From Hormiphora californensis (lineage: Eukaryota; Ctenophora; Tentaculata; Cydippida; Pleurobrachiidae): 64,000 nucleotides of DNA. This document shows, one piece after another, positions 40,964 to 55,900 of this stretch. The notes under the pieces were generated by a model that was not told where the DNA came from, did not search any database, and saw only the letters and a program-made list of their open reading frames with translations. Within the stretch, counting starts at the first letter, position 1, and each line of letters starts with the position of its first letter. The position numbers and the translations under genes are program-made. The stretch is from the NCBI GenBank assembly GCA_020137815.1, contig CM035356.1, positions 5,304,145 through 5,368,144 on the forward strand. The letters are read 5' to 3'.

Positions 40964-43900
40964 ATGGAGGAGTCAAAGAAGCCTCTATCTATGAAACTCT
41001 TCTCTACGTGGGAGGGAGAGAGAACCGCAGGACACTGCATCCCACGGTATGTGTAATACACATTACTCATTGTGTATATCTCATGTTTTATAGAGTTTCC
41101 TTCCTACGGTTAGCATTGTAGCTCCATCGAGATTTACTATCCCCTAATATTTAAAATAAAGTTCTTCTTTCTCTAACATTTGTAAATGTGATAATTTTCA
41201 TCGCAATCTTATTCTCAGGACGTGTACTTTCAAACTACAACGTGTCAAACTAACAAAACAGTTGGAGGCTGACCTTGGTAACTTGGTCATCTGTGCATCA
41301 ATTAGTAACGGGGTAAGTCAATTAGTAACTGGGTAAGTCAATTAGTAACGGGGTAAGTCAATTAGTAACGGGGTAAGTCAATTAGTAACGGGGTAAGTCA
41401 ATTAGTAACTGGGTAAGTCAATTAGTAACGGGGTAAGTAAATTAGTAACGGGGTAAGTCAATTAGTAACTGGGTAAGTCTTTATTTGCTTTTCTATATTT
41501 TGAGGTCTCTGTATTTAGTCGAGATTGCTTGTTAATGCAGTGGGAATATCTTCTGTTAAATTGTTGGTATACCCCTAAAATCATTCTTGAACTTACTAAC
41601 CCAGATTTTTTCCCCGCCCGGGTGAAACATAGCATTATGAAACATAATGCATTTATTCTTGTTTTAGAATTTTAGACGCTCATTACGGACTGACGAGATA
41701 TTTCTAGACGAAGAGAGCGGTGCCGATTTGGATTATTCTTTCTCCTTCCAGGTTACCATAACAACCGAGTTTTTTACGGATTATTCTTTAAATTATGTGC
41801 AGTGTGCACTGGAGCGAAGAAAATGAAACTCCATTTCGCTCTCTTCCATCTCTCCGTCTCTTTCTCTCTCTCAATTTCCCTCCATTTCCCTCTATCTATC
41901 TCTTTCACCCCCTCACGCTCTACCCATTTTCTCCGCAGTATCCTCACTACCTAAAACGGGAGGAGAACACCCTGAAACTAACTCTCCAACGACGGAAGCG
42001 GTATGGAAATAGAACCATGCCGGGATATAAGACAGTCGCCAGCGGTCAAATAGATCTTACCCAGGTATGGAATATATTTTGGGTTTTGGGTAGCTCATAC
42101 CCGGGTAATGGGTATACCTTGTAGGATTTTATTATGCCTATAAGTTGTACCTGAAAACTTATAACACGAGACCGAAGGTCGAGTGTTATAAGTACAACAA
42201 TAATGATCCGAGACCATAGGTCGAGGCAGATTCTTGTACTTTATTGCACGAGCCTGCGAGTGCCACTAAGTCTAACTACCTCACGAGCCTGCGAGTGATG
42301 TAGTTTTACTTTTTGACCGAGCCTGCGAGGTCTAAAAGTGTAAGAATCTGGGACATTATTGTTGACGTCAGGTACAACGAAAATAGGCATAATAAAATTG
42401 CATTGTAAAATTTTTTAAACAAGAGTGAGAGACACTTTAGGGCGTAACAATAGAACAAATTCATGATAAGGTAGCAGGCAGAGATAAGATAACGCCTGAG
42501 ATCTATAGGTAAAGAGAGTGAGAGATTAGCGAGAGTGAGAGAGAGATAAAGAATTTGTGGGTCTGGGAGTTCGTGACTGTTATCTTGATCTCGGTGTTGC
42601 AACGGCTTGAGAGTGTGACATAAAGAAAGAGAGAGAGGGAGGGTGTTCGTAAATGCTTATCTTTCTAACGGTTTTTAAGTGTGACAGTTTTCACTTATAA
42701 CACCCCCCAGTGTTATAAGTTTTCACTTATAACACTGGGGGGTGTTACAAGTGAAAACTTATAACACTGGGCAGTGTTATAAGTTGTACAAGCAGTGATA
42801 CCTAAAGATTTACAGTATGTTCCAAAATTTTACAATGTTATGTTCTACCCTGCACGGCGAAATATGCCTCTAGAGGCCTGTTTCGCCGTGCAGGGCGCAG
42901 TGAAACAGGGCCGAGCAAGGCAAGGTATACCCAGGTGTGGTGTATACAATATTGTGGTAGCTATTAATTTTAATTGCTAACATTAATGGACCGTTAATTG
43001 GCTTGATGGATACTGTTTTGTACACACAGAATTATGACCTGTGTAAAAATATTAAATGCATTTTGTTGTTCCCCGGAACAATAGAGAATTTCTGGAATGT
43101 TCTGGTATCTCAAAGTAACACTGTCGAGCACTTTCGCCAGCATCTCTTCACATATCAAGTTATCTAACATAACAATTTCTCTCTCAGATAATGCAATGCC
43201 CGATAGACGAGAAATTAAAGTTGTTTCACAAGGGCGGTGGATTTCAAGTCGCAATGCTCACCCTTCATCAAGTTTCAAGGTAGCTCGCTCCGAATTTAGT
43301 TGTCATTTTACTTCTTCTAAATCAAATCAAAACTAAACTTATTATTATTGATTATTAAATATCAATTATTAATTTCAGTTTACCCCATGAGAGTATTAGG
43401 AACCATCAGCGTCATAGTGGAGAGAATAGTTCTTCAGAGGATGATTACATCTTTCACAGTGAGGTAATAATACATGGTGGTCCGTAAATTATGAGTAAGA
43501 GGGCGATCCGTAGTGAGGCATTTCAAGAACTTGAGGTGTGCAGTGAGAGAGAGAGAGAGAGAGACGGTCACAATGACGTATGATTTTACCACCCTTCTAG
43601 ACAGTACCCCCCCCCCTCCCCCGTCAATGAACCACCCTTCTAGATAGCAACCATCCCCCCCCCCCCCATTTTATTTTCTAACCACCTCCCCAGGATGACC
43701 TGGACTCTGATGGAGAGGAGCAGCGAAATGGGGGTTCATCTAGTAAAAAGAAGAGCAAAATGTCTGTCAATAATAAAGATGGAAATAAATTAAAGAAGAA
43801 GAAATTCACCAGGTAACCACATTAAATTTAGATATAATATTTAATTTTAAATTTAATTTAATTTTAAATTAAATTAAATTAAATATTTTGGAATTAAATG

Positions 43901-46900
43901 TTTTTAAGATCTTCCCTAGCTGCCGTCTCACTTTCTCTTTGACATAATCCTGATCAGATCTTATTAATGATAATTATCCATCATTTTTATTTAATTTACA
44001 GCCAGATTTACCGGCCCCAACCCTTCCCCTGAGCAGATATACATTTTTAGTTGACATGCAGAGAGGGGGAATCCGGAATATCGTAAATCTGGAATTATCG
44101 TAATAAAACAATTTAAATCTCTCCTCAGATTTACAGCCCGGGACCTGTTAAGAAAGATAAAACTAAATGACGAGAGTAGGGATGATGAGGAAGAGGAAGC
44201 AGAGATACCACAGGATCACAGATCAATTAGGTAATTAGTAGTCTAATTACTAACAGGATCACAGATCAATTAGGTAATTAGTAGTCTATTTACTAACAGG
44301 ATCACCATAACCAGCTGGTTCTGATTCTACCCCCATTCAGCCTATACCCGGGTACATGACCCCATCCCCCACAGCCGATACTGAGTATTCCCCATCCCCC
44401 ACAGCCGATACTCGGGTACCTAACTCTGTCCCCCTACAGCCGATACTCGGGTACCTAACTCTGTCCCCCACAGCCGATACTCGGGTACCTAACTCTGTCC
44501 CCCACAGCCGATACTCGGGTACCTAACTCTGTCCCCCACAGCCGATACTCGGGTACCTAACTCTGTCCCCCACAGCCGATACTCGGGTACCTAACTCTGT
44601 CCCCCTACAGCCGATACTCGGGTACCTAACTCTGTCCCCCACAGCCGATACTCGGGTACCTAACTCTGTCCCCCACAGCCGATACTCGGGTACCTAACTC
44701 TGTCCCCCACAGCCGATACTCGGGTACCTAACTCTGTCCCCCACAGCCGATACTCGGGTACCTAACTCTGTCCCCCACAGCCGATACTCGGGTACCTAAC
44801 TCTGTCCCCCCACAGCCGATACTCGGGTACCTAACTCTGTCCCCCACAGCCGATACTCGGGTACCTAACTCTGTCCCCCTACAGCCGATACTCGGGTACC
44901 TAACTCTGTCCCCCACAGCCGATACTCGGGTACCTAACTCTGTCCCCCCACAGCCGATACTCGGGTACCTAACTCTGTCCCCCACAGCCGATACTCGGGT
45001 ACCTAACTCTGTCCCCCACAGCCGATACTCGGGTACCTAACTCTGTCCCCCACAGCCGATACTCGGGTACCTAACTCTGTCCCCCACAGCCGATACTCGG
45101 GTACCTAACTCTGTCCCCCACAGCCGATACTCGGGTACCTAACTCTGTCCCCCACAGCCGATACTCGGGTACCTAACTCTGTCCCCCACAGCCGATACTC
45201 GGGTACCTAACTCTGTCCCCCACAGCCGATACTCGGGTACCTAACTCTGTCCCCCACAGCCGATACTCGGGTACCTAACTCTGTCCCCCACAGCCGATAC
45301 TCGGGTACCTAACTCTGTCCCCCACAGCCGATACTCGGGTACCTAACTCTGTCCCCCACAGCCGATACTCGGGTACCTAACTCTGTCCCCCACAGCCGAT
45401 ACTCGGGTACCTAACTCTGTCCCCCACAGCCGATACTCGGGTACCTAACTCTGTCCCCCACAGCCGATACTCGGGTACCTAACTCTGTCCCCCACAGCCG
45501 ATACTCGGGTACCTAACTCTGTCCCCCACAGCCGATACTCGGGTACCTAACTCTGTCCCCCACAGCCGATACTCGGGTACCTAACTCTGTCCCCCACAGC
45601 CGATACTCGGGTACCTAACTCTGTCCCCCACAGCCGATACTCGGGTACCTAACTCTGTCCCCCACAGCCGATACTCGGGTACCTAACTCTGTCCCCCACA
45701 GCCGATACTCGGGTACCTAACTCTGTCCCCCACAGCCGATACTCGGGTACCTAACTCTGTCCCCCACAGCCGATACTCGGGTACCTAACTCTGTCCCCCA
45801 CAGCCGATACTCGGGTACCTAACTCTGTCCCCCACAGCCGATACTCGGGTACCTAACTCTGTCCCCCACAGCCGATACTCGGGTACCTAACTCTGTCCCC
45901 CACAGCCGATACTCGGGTACCTAACTCTGTCCCCCACAGCCGATACTCGGGTACCTAACTCTGTCCCCCACAGCCGATACTCGGGTACCTAACTCTGTCC
46001 CCCACAGCCGATACTCGGGTACCTAACTCTGTCCCCCACAGCCGATACTCGGGTACCTAACTCTGTCCCCCACAGCCGATACTCGGGTACCTAACTCTGT
46101 CCCCCACAGCCGATACTCGGGTACCTAACTCTGTCCCCCACAGCCGATACTCGGGTACCTAACTCTGTCCCCCACAGCCGATACTCGGGTACCTAACTCT
46201 GTCCCCCACAGCCGATACTCGGGTACCTAACTCTGTCCCCCACAGCCGATACTCGGGTACCTAACTCTGTCCCCCACAGCCGATACTCGGGTACCTAACT
46301 CTGTCCCCCACAGCCGATACTCGGGTACCTAACTCTGTCCCCCACAGCCGATACTCGGGTACCTAACTCTGTCCCCCACAGCCGATACTCGGGTACCTAA
46401 CTCTGTCCCCCACAGCCGATACTCGGGTACCTAACTCTGTCCCCCACAGCCGATACTCGGGTACCTAACTCTGTCCCCCACAGCCGATACTCGGGTACCT
46501 AACTCTGTCCCCCCACAGCCGATACTCGGGTACCTAACTCTGTCCCCCACAGCCGATACTCGGGTACCTAACTCTGTCCCCCACAGCCGATACTCGGGTA
46601 CCTAACTCTGTCCCCCACAGCCGATACTCGGGTACCTAACTCTGTCCCCCACAGCCGATACTCGGGTACCTAACTCTGTCCCCCACAGCCGATACTCGGG
46701 TACCTAACTCTGTCCCCCACAGCCGATACTCGGGTACCTAACTCTGTCCCCCACAGCCGATACTCGGGTACCTAACTCTGTCCCCCACAGCCGATACTCG
46801 GGTACCTAACTCTGTCCCCCACAGCCGATACTCGGGTACCTAACTCTGTCCCCCACAGCCGATACTCGGGTACCTAACTCTGTCCCCCACAGCCGATACT

Positions 46901-49900
46901 CGGGTACCTAACTCTGTCCCCCACAGCCGATACTCGGGTACCTAACTCTGTCCCCCACAGCCGATACTCGGGTACCTAACTCTGTCCCCCACAGCCGATA
47001 CTCGGGTACCTAACTCTGTCCCCCACAGCCGATACTCGGGTACCTAACTCTGTCCCCCACAGCCGATACTCGGGTACCTAACTCTGTCCCCCACAGCCGA
47101 TACTCGGGTACCTAACTCTGTCCCCCACAGCCGATACTCGGGTACCTAACTCTGTCCCCCACAGCCGATACTCGGGTACCTAACTCTGTCCCCCACAGCC
47201 GATACTCGGGTACCTAACTCTGTCCCCCACAGCCGATACTCGGGTACCTAACTCTGTCCCCCACAGCCGATACTCGGGTACCTAACTCTGTCCCCCACAG
47301 CCGATACTCGGGTACCTAACTCTGTCCCCCACAGCCGATACTCGGGTACCTAACTCTGTCCCCCACAGCCGATACTCGGGTACCTAACTCTGTCCCCCAC
47401 AGCCGATACTCGGGTACCTAACTCTGTCCCCCACAGCCGATACTCGGGTACCTAACTCTGTCCCCCACAGCCGATACTCGGGTACCTAACTCTGTCCCCC
47501 ACAGCCGATACTCGGGTACCTAACTCTGTCCCCCCACAGCCGATACTCGGGTACCTAACTCTGTCCCCCACAGCCGATACTCGGGTACCTAACTCTGTCC
47601 CCCACAGCCGATACTCGGGTACCTAACTCTGTCCCCCACAGCCGATACTCGGGTACCTAACTCTGTCCCCCACAGCCGATACTCGGGTACCTAACTCTGT
47701 CCCCCACAGCCGATACTCGGGTACCTAACTCTGTCCCCCACAGCCGATACTCGGGTACCTAACTCTGTCCCCCACAGCCGATACTCGGGTACCTAACTCT
47801 GTCCCCCACAGCCGATACTCGGGTACCTAACTCTGTCCCCCACAGCCGATACTCGGGTACCTAACTCTGTCCCCCACAGCCGATACTCGGGTACCTAACT
47901 CTGTCCCCCACAGCCGATACTCGGGTACCTAACTCTGTCCCCCACAGCCGATACTCGGGTACCTAACTCTGTCCCCCACAGCCGATACTCGGGTACCTAA
48001 CTCTGTCCCCCACAGCCGATACTCGGGTACCTAACTCTGTCCCCCACAGCCGATACTCGGGTACCTAACTCTGTCCCCCACAGCCGATACTCGGGTACCT
48101 AACTCTGTCCCCCACAGCCGATACTCGGGTACCTAACTCTGTCCCCCACAGCCGATACTCGGGTACCTAACTCTGTCCCCCACAGCCGATACTCGGGTAC
48201 CTAACTCTGTCCCCCACAGCCGATACTCGGGTACCTAACTCTGTCCCCCACAGCCGATACTCGGGTACCTAACTCTGTCCCCCACAGCCGATACTCGGGT
48301 ACCTAACTCTGTCCCCCACAGCCGATACTCGGGTACCTAACTCTGTCCCCCACAGCCGATACTCGGGTACCTAACTCTGTCCCCCACAGCCGATACTCGG
48401 GTACCTAACTCTGTCCCCCACAGCCGATACTCGGGTACCTAACTCTGTCCCCACAGCCGATACTCGGGTACCTAACTCTGTCCCCCACAGCCGATACTCG
48501 GGTACCTAACTCTGTCCCCCACAACCGATACTCGGGTACCTAACTCTGTCCCCCACAGCCGATACTCGGGTACCTAACTCTGTCCCCCCACAGGCCGATC
48601 TCGGGTACCTAACTCTGTCCCCCACAGCCGATACTCGGTACCTAACTCTGTCCCCACACCAGCCACTCGTACCTACTCTGTCCCCACAGCCGATACTCGG
48701 TACCACTCTGTCCCCCACAGCGATACTCGGGTACCTACTCTGTCCCCCACAGCCGAACTCGGTACCACTCTGTCCCCCACAGCCGATTCGGGTACCTAAT
48801 CTGTCCCCCACCGATACTCGGGTACTTACTCTGTCCCCTACAGCATACTCGGGTACTATCTGTCCCCAAGCCGTACTCGGTCCTAACTCTCCCAACGATA
48901 CTCGGTACCTACTCTGTCCCCCACCCGTATCGGGTACATCTGTCCCACAGCGTACTCGGGTACTAACTCTGTCCCCCACAGCTACTCGGTACTCTGTCGT
49001 AGGGGACTACTCTGTCCCCCACAGCGATCTCGGGTACCTAACTCTGTCCCCACAGCCGATACTCGGTACCTCTCTGTCCCCCACAGCCGATACTCGGGTA
49101 CCTACTCTGCCCCCACAGCCGATACTCGGACCTAACTCTGTCCCCCACAGCCGTACTCGGGCCTAACTCTGTCCCCCACAGCCGATACTCGGGTCCAACC
49201 TCCCCCCCCAACTCGGGACCTAACTCTGTCCCCACGCACTGTAACCTCTCCTCCCCACCCATACTCGGTACCTAACTCTGTCCCCCCAGCCAACTCGGGT
49301 ACCTAACTCTCCCCACAGCCATCGGGTACCTACTCTTCCCCCACAGCCATACTCGGTAACCAACTCCCCCCCACAGCCGATACTCGGGTACCTAACTCTG
49401 TCCCCCACAGCCGATACTCGGTACCTCTCCCCCATACCACGGGTACCTACTCTAACCAACTCGGGCCAATCCCCCACAGCCGATACTCGGGACCTAACTC
49501 TGTCCCCCACCGATACTCGGTACCTAACTCTGTCCCCCACAGCCGAACTCGGGTACCTACCTGTCCCCCACACCGATACTCGGTACCTAACCTGTCCCCC
49601 ACGCCATACTCGGGTACCTACTCTGTCCCCCCAGCCGATACGGGTACCTACCTTCCCCCCGCCGATACTCGGGTACCTAACTCTGTCCCCACAGCATACT
49701 CGTACTAATTGTCCCCACAGCCGATACTCGGGTACCTAACTCTGCCCCACAGCCGATACTCGGGGTACCACTCGTCCCCCACAGCCGATACTCGGTACCT
49801 AACTCTGTCCCCACAGCCGATACTCGGGTACCTAACTCTGTCCCCCACAGCACCGATAACTCGGACAAACGGTTCAACCCCACAGCCGATATCGGTACTA

Positions 49901-52900
49901 CTTGTCCCCCAGCCGATTGGTCCTATCTGTCCCCACAGCCATACTCGGGTACCTAACTCTGTCCCCCACAGCCGATACTCGGGTACCTAACTCTGTCCCC
50001 CACAGCCGATACTCGGGTACCTAACTCTGTCCCCCACAGCCGATACTCGGGTACCTAACTCTGTCCCCCACAGCCGATACTCGGGTACCTAACTCTGTCC
50101 CCCACAGCCGATACTCGGGTACCTAACTCTGTCCCCCACAGCCGATACTCGGGTACCTAACTCTGTCCCCCACAGCCGATACTCGGGTACCTAACTCTGT
50201 CCCCCACAGCCGATACTCGGGTACCTAACTCTGTCCCCCACAGCCGATACTCGGGTACCTAACTCTGTCCCCCACAGCCGATACTCGGGTACCTAACTCT
50301 GTCCCCCACAGCCGATACTCGGGTACCTAACTCTGTCCCCCACAGCCGATACTCGGGTACCTAACTCTGTCCCCCACAGCCGATACTCGGGTACCTAACT
50401 CTGTCCCCCACAGCCGATACTCGGGTACCTAACTCTGTCCCCCACAGCCGATACTCGGGTACCTAACTCTGTCCCCCACAGCCGATACTCGGGTACCTAA
50501 CTCTGTCCCCCACAGCCGATACTCGGGTACCTAACTCTGTCCCCCACAGCCGATACTCGGGTACCTAACTCTGTCCCCCACAGCCGATACTCGGGTACCT
50601 AACTCTGTCCCCCACAGCCGATACTCGGGTACCTAACTCTGTCCCCCACAGCCGATACTCGGGTACCTAACTCTGTCCCCCACAGCCGATACTCGGGTAC
50701 CTAACTCTGTCCCCCTACAGCCGATACTCGGGTACCTAACTCTGTCCCCCACAGCCGATACTCGGGTACCTAACTCTGTCCCCCACAGCCGATACTCGGG
50801 TACCTAACTCTGTCCCCCACAGCCGATACTCGGGTACCTAACTCTGTCCCCCACAGCCGATACTCGGGTACCTAACTCTGTCCCCCACAGCCGATACTCG
50901 GGTACCTAACTCTGTCCCCCACAGCCGATACTCGGGTACCTAACTCTGTCCCCCACAGCCGATACTCGGGTACCTAACTCTGTCCCCCACAGCCGATACT
51001 CGGGTACCTAACTCTGTCCCCCACAGCCGATACTCGGGTACCTAACTCTGTCCCCCACAGCCGATACTCGGGTACCTAACTCTGTCCCCCACAGCCGATA
51101 CTCGGGTACCTAACTCTGTCCCCCACAGCCGATACTCGGGTACCTAACTCTGTCCCCCACAGCCGATACTCGGGTACCTAACTCTGTCCCCCACAGCCGA
51201 TACTCGGGTACCTAACTCTGTCCCCCACAGCCGATACTCGGGTACCTAACTCTGTCCCCCACAGCCGATACTCGGGTACCTAACTCTGTCCCCCACAGCC
51301 GATACTCGGGTACCTAACTCTGTCCCCCACAGCCGATACTCGGGTACCTAACTCTGTCCCCCACAGCCGATACTCGGGTACCTAACTCTGTCCCCCACAG
51401 CCGATACTCGGGTACCTAACTCTGTCCCCCACAGCCGATACTCGGGTACCTAACTCTGTCCCCCACAGCCGATACTCGGGTACCTAACTCTGTCCCCCAC
51501 AGCCGATACTCGGGTACCTAACTCTGTCCCCCACAGCCGATACTCGGGTACCTAACTCTGTCCCCCACAGCCGATACTCGGGTACCTAACTCTGTCCCCC
51601 ACAGCCGATACTCGGGTACCTAACTCTGTCCCCCACAGCCGATACTCGGGTACCTAACTCTGTCCCCCACAGCCGATACTCGGGTACCTAACTCTGTCCC
51701 CCACAGCCGATACTCGGGTACCTAACTCTGTCCCCCACAGCCGATACTCGGGTACCTAACTCTGTCCCCCACAGCCGATACTCGGGTACCTAACTCTGTC
51801 CCCCACAGCCGATACTCGGGTACCTAACTCTGTCCCCCACAGCCGATACTCGGGTACCTAACTCTGTCCCCCACAGCCGATACTCGGGTACCTAACTCTG
51901 TCCCCCACAGCCGATACTCGGGTACCTAACTCTGTCCCCCACAGCCGATACTCGGGTACCTAACTCTGTCCCCCACAGCCGATACTCGGGTACCTAACTC
52001 TGTCCCCCACAGCCGATACTCGGGTACCTAACTCTGTCCCCCACAGCCGATACTCGGGTACCTAACTCTGTCCCCCACAGCCGATACTCGGGTACCTAAC
52101 TCTGTCCCCCACAGCCGATACTCGGGTACCTAACTCTGTCCCCCACAGCCGATACTCGGGTACCTAACTCTGTCCCCCACAGCCGATACTCGGGTACCTA
52201 ACTCTGTCCCCCACAGCCGATACTCGGGTACCTAACTCTGTCCCCCACAGCCGATACTCGGGTACCTAACTCTGTCCCCCACAGCCGATACTCGGGTACC
52301 TAACTCTGTCCCCCACAGCCGATACTCGGGTACCTAACTCTGTCCCCCACAGCCGATACTCGGGTACCTAACTCTGTCCCCCACAGCCGATACTCGGGTA
52401 CCTAACTCTGTCCCCCACAGCCGATACTCGGGTACCTAACTCTGTCCCCCACAGCCGATACTCGGGTACCTAACTCTGTCCCCCACAGCCGATACTCGGG
52501 TACCTAACTCTGTCCCCCACAGCCGATACTCGGGTACCTAACTCTGTCCCCCACAGCCGATACTCGGGTACCTAACTCTGTCCCCCACAGCCGATACTCG
52601 GGTACCTAACTCTGTCCCCCACAGCCGATACTCGGGTACCTAACTCTGTCCCCCACAGCCGATACTCGGGTACCTAACTCTGTCCCCCACAGCCGATACT
52701 CGGGTACCTAACTCTGTCCCCCACAGCCGATACTCGGGTACCTAACTCTGTCCCCCACAGCCGATACTCGGGTACCTAACTCTGTCCCCCACAGCCGATA
52801 CTCGGGTACCTAACTCTGTCCCCCACAGCCGATACTCGGGTACCTAACTCTGTCCCCCACAGCCGATACTCGGGTACCTAACTCTGTCCCCCCACAGCCG

Positions 52901-55900
52901 ATACTCGGGTACCTAACTCTGTCCCCCACAGCCGATACTCGGGTACCTAACTCTGTCCCCCACAGCCGATACTCGGGTACCTAACTCTGTCCCCCACAGC
53001 CGATACTCGGGCACCTAACTCTGTCCCCCACAGCCGATACTCGGGTACCTAACTCTGTCCCCCCACAGCCGATACTCGGGTACCTAACTCTGTCCCCCAT
53101 AGCCGATACTCGGGTACCTAACTCTGTCCCCCTACAGCCGATACTCGGGTACCTAACTCTGTCCCCCACAGCCGATACTCGGGTACCTAACTCTGTCCCC
53201 CACAGCCGATACTCGGGTACCTAACTCTGTCCCCCACAGCCGATACTCGGTACCTAACTCTGTCCCCCACAGCCGATACTCGGGTACCTAACTCTGTCCC
53301 CCACAGCGATACTCGGGTACCTAACTCTGTCCCCACAGCCGATACTCGGGTACCTAACTCTGTCCCCCACAGCCGATACTCGGGTACCTAACTCTGTCCC
53401 CCACAGCCGATACTCGGGTACCTAACTCTGTCCCCCACAGCCGATACTCGGGTACCTAACTCTGTCCCCCACAGCCGATACTCGGGTACCTAACTCTGTC
53501 CCCCACAGCCGATACTCGGGTACCTAACTCTGTCCCCCACAGCCGATACTCGGGTACCTAACTCTGTCCCCCACAGCCGATACTCGGGTACCTAACTCTG
53601 TCCCCCACAGCCGATACTCGGGTACCTAACTCTGTCCCCCACAGCCGATACTCGGGGTACCTAACTCTGTCCCCCACAGCCGATACTCGGGTACCTAACT
53701 CTGTCCCCCACAGCCGATACTCGGGTACCTAACTCTGTCCCCCACAGCCGATACTCGGGTACCTAACTCTGTCCCCCACAGCCGATACTCGGGTACCTAA
53801 CTCTGTCCCCCACAGCCGATACTCGGGTACCTAACTCTGTCCCCCACAGCCGATACTCGGGTACCTAACTCTGTCCCCCACAGCCGATACTCGGGTACCT
53901 AACTCTGTCCCCCCACAGCCGATACTCGGGTACCTAACTCTGTCCCCCACAGCCGATACTCGGGTACCTAACTCTGTCCCCCTACAGCCGATACTCGGGT
54001 ACCTAACTCTGTCCCCCACAGCCGATACTCGGGTACCTAACTCTGTCCCCCACAGCCGATACTCGGGTACCTAACTCTGTCCCCCACAGCCGATACTCGG
54101 GTACCTAACTCTGTCCCCCACAGCCGATACTCGGGTACCTAACTCTGTCCCCCACAGCCGATACTCGGGTACCTAACTCTGTCCCCCACAGCCGATACTC
54201 GGGTACCTAACTCTGTCCCCCACAGCCGATACTCGGGTACCTAACTCTGTCCCCCACAGCCGATACTCGGGTACCTAACTCTGTCCCCCACAGCCGATAC
54301 TCGGGTACCTAACTCTGTCCCCCACAGCCGATACTCGGGTACCTAACTCTGTCCACCTACAGCCGATACTCGGGTACCTAACTCTGTCCCCCACAGCCGA
54401 TACTCGGGTACCTAACTCTGTCCCCCACAGCCGATACTCGGGTACCTAACTCTGTCCCCCACAGCCGATACTCGGGTACCTAACTCTGTCCCCCACAGCC
54501 GATACTCGGGTACCTAACTCTGTCCCCCACAGCCGATACTCGGGTACCTAACTCTGTCCCCCACAGCCGATACTCGGGTACCTAACTCTGTCCCCCACAG
54601 CCGATACTCGGGTACCTAACTCTGTCCCCCACAGCCGATACTCGGGTACCTAACTCTGTCCCCCCACAGCCGATACTCGGGTACCTAACTCTGTCCCCCA
54701 CAGCCGATACTCGGGTACCTAACTCTGTCCCCCACAGCCGATACTCGGGTACCTAACTCTGTCCCCCACAGCCGATACTCGGGTACCTAACTCTGTCCCC
54801 CACAGCCGATACTCGGGTACCTAACTCTGTCCCCCACAGCCGATACTCGGGTACCTAACTCTGTCCCCCACAGCCGATACTCGGGTACCTAACTCTGTCC
54901 CCCACAGCCGATACTCGGGTACCTAACTCTGTCCCCCACAGCCGATACTCGGGTACCTAACTCTGTCCCCCACAGCCGATACTCGGGTACCTAACTCTGT
55001 CCCCCACAGCCGATACTCGGGTACCTAACTCTGTCCCCCACAGCCGATACTCGGGTACCTAACTCTGTCCCCCACAGCCGATACTCGGGTACCTAACTCT
55101 GTCCCCCACAGCCGATACTCGGGTACCTAACTCTGTCCCCCACAGCCGATACTCGAGTACCTAACTCTGTCCCCCACAGCCGATACTCGGGTACCTAACT
55201 CTGTCCCCCACAGCCGATACTCGGGTACCTAACTCTGTCCCCCACAGCCGATACTCGGGTACCTAACTCTGTCCCCCACAGCCGATACTCGGGTACCTAA
55301 CTCTGTCCCCCACAGCCGATACTCGGGTACCTAACTCTGTCCCCCTACACAGCCGATACTCGGGTACCTAACTCTGTCCCCCACAGCCGATACTCGGGTA
55401 CCTAACTCTGTCCCCCACAGCCGATACTTGGGTACCTAACTCTGTCCCCCACAGCCGATACTCGGGTACCTAACTCTGTCCCCTACAGCCGATACTCGGG
55501 TACCTAACTCTGTCCCCCACAGCCGATACTCGGGTACCTTCTCTTCTTTCAACGAGGATGGTCTGATGATGGGGAGCGAGGATGGAACTGATAGTGACAG
55601 TATTGGCACCCTGCCCAAACCTCACCTTGCCCCCTACTTTGAGAGCGAGAAGGGGAGCAGTACGGATGAGGCGATTATCCAAGTGAAAACGAGCGTTTCA
55701 CAGTCAAGTACCCCGGTGATTGGGGAGCTGAGGCACAGTCCCCTGGCGCGACAATCACCCACCAGTCAGGAGAGTGGAGGATCGTTCGAGGTAAGTCAGG
55801 AGAGTGGCGGATCATTCGAGGTGAGTCAAGACTCAAGAGAGTGGAGGATCATTCGAGGTGAGTGGATCATGGTGACCAATTTTTAAATAGTGTACAGGGT

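Noticed and set aside
44728-54019. Repetitive open frames ([11 protein letters not shown]-like) in the 34-bp array
   Set aside because: Products of the satellite period; interrupted by stops, with no non-repeat domain. The array is explained as intronic acceptor repeats.
44344-55522. CRISPR-like array
   Set aside because: Direct 34-bp repeats without spacers, in an animal gene intron.
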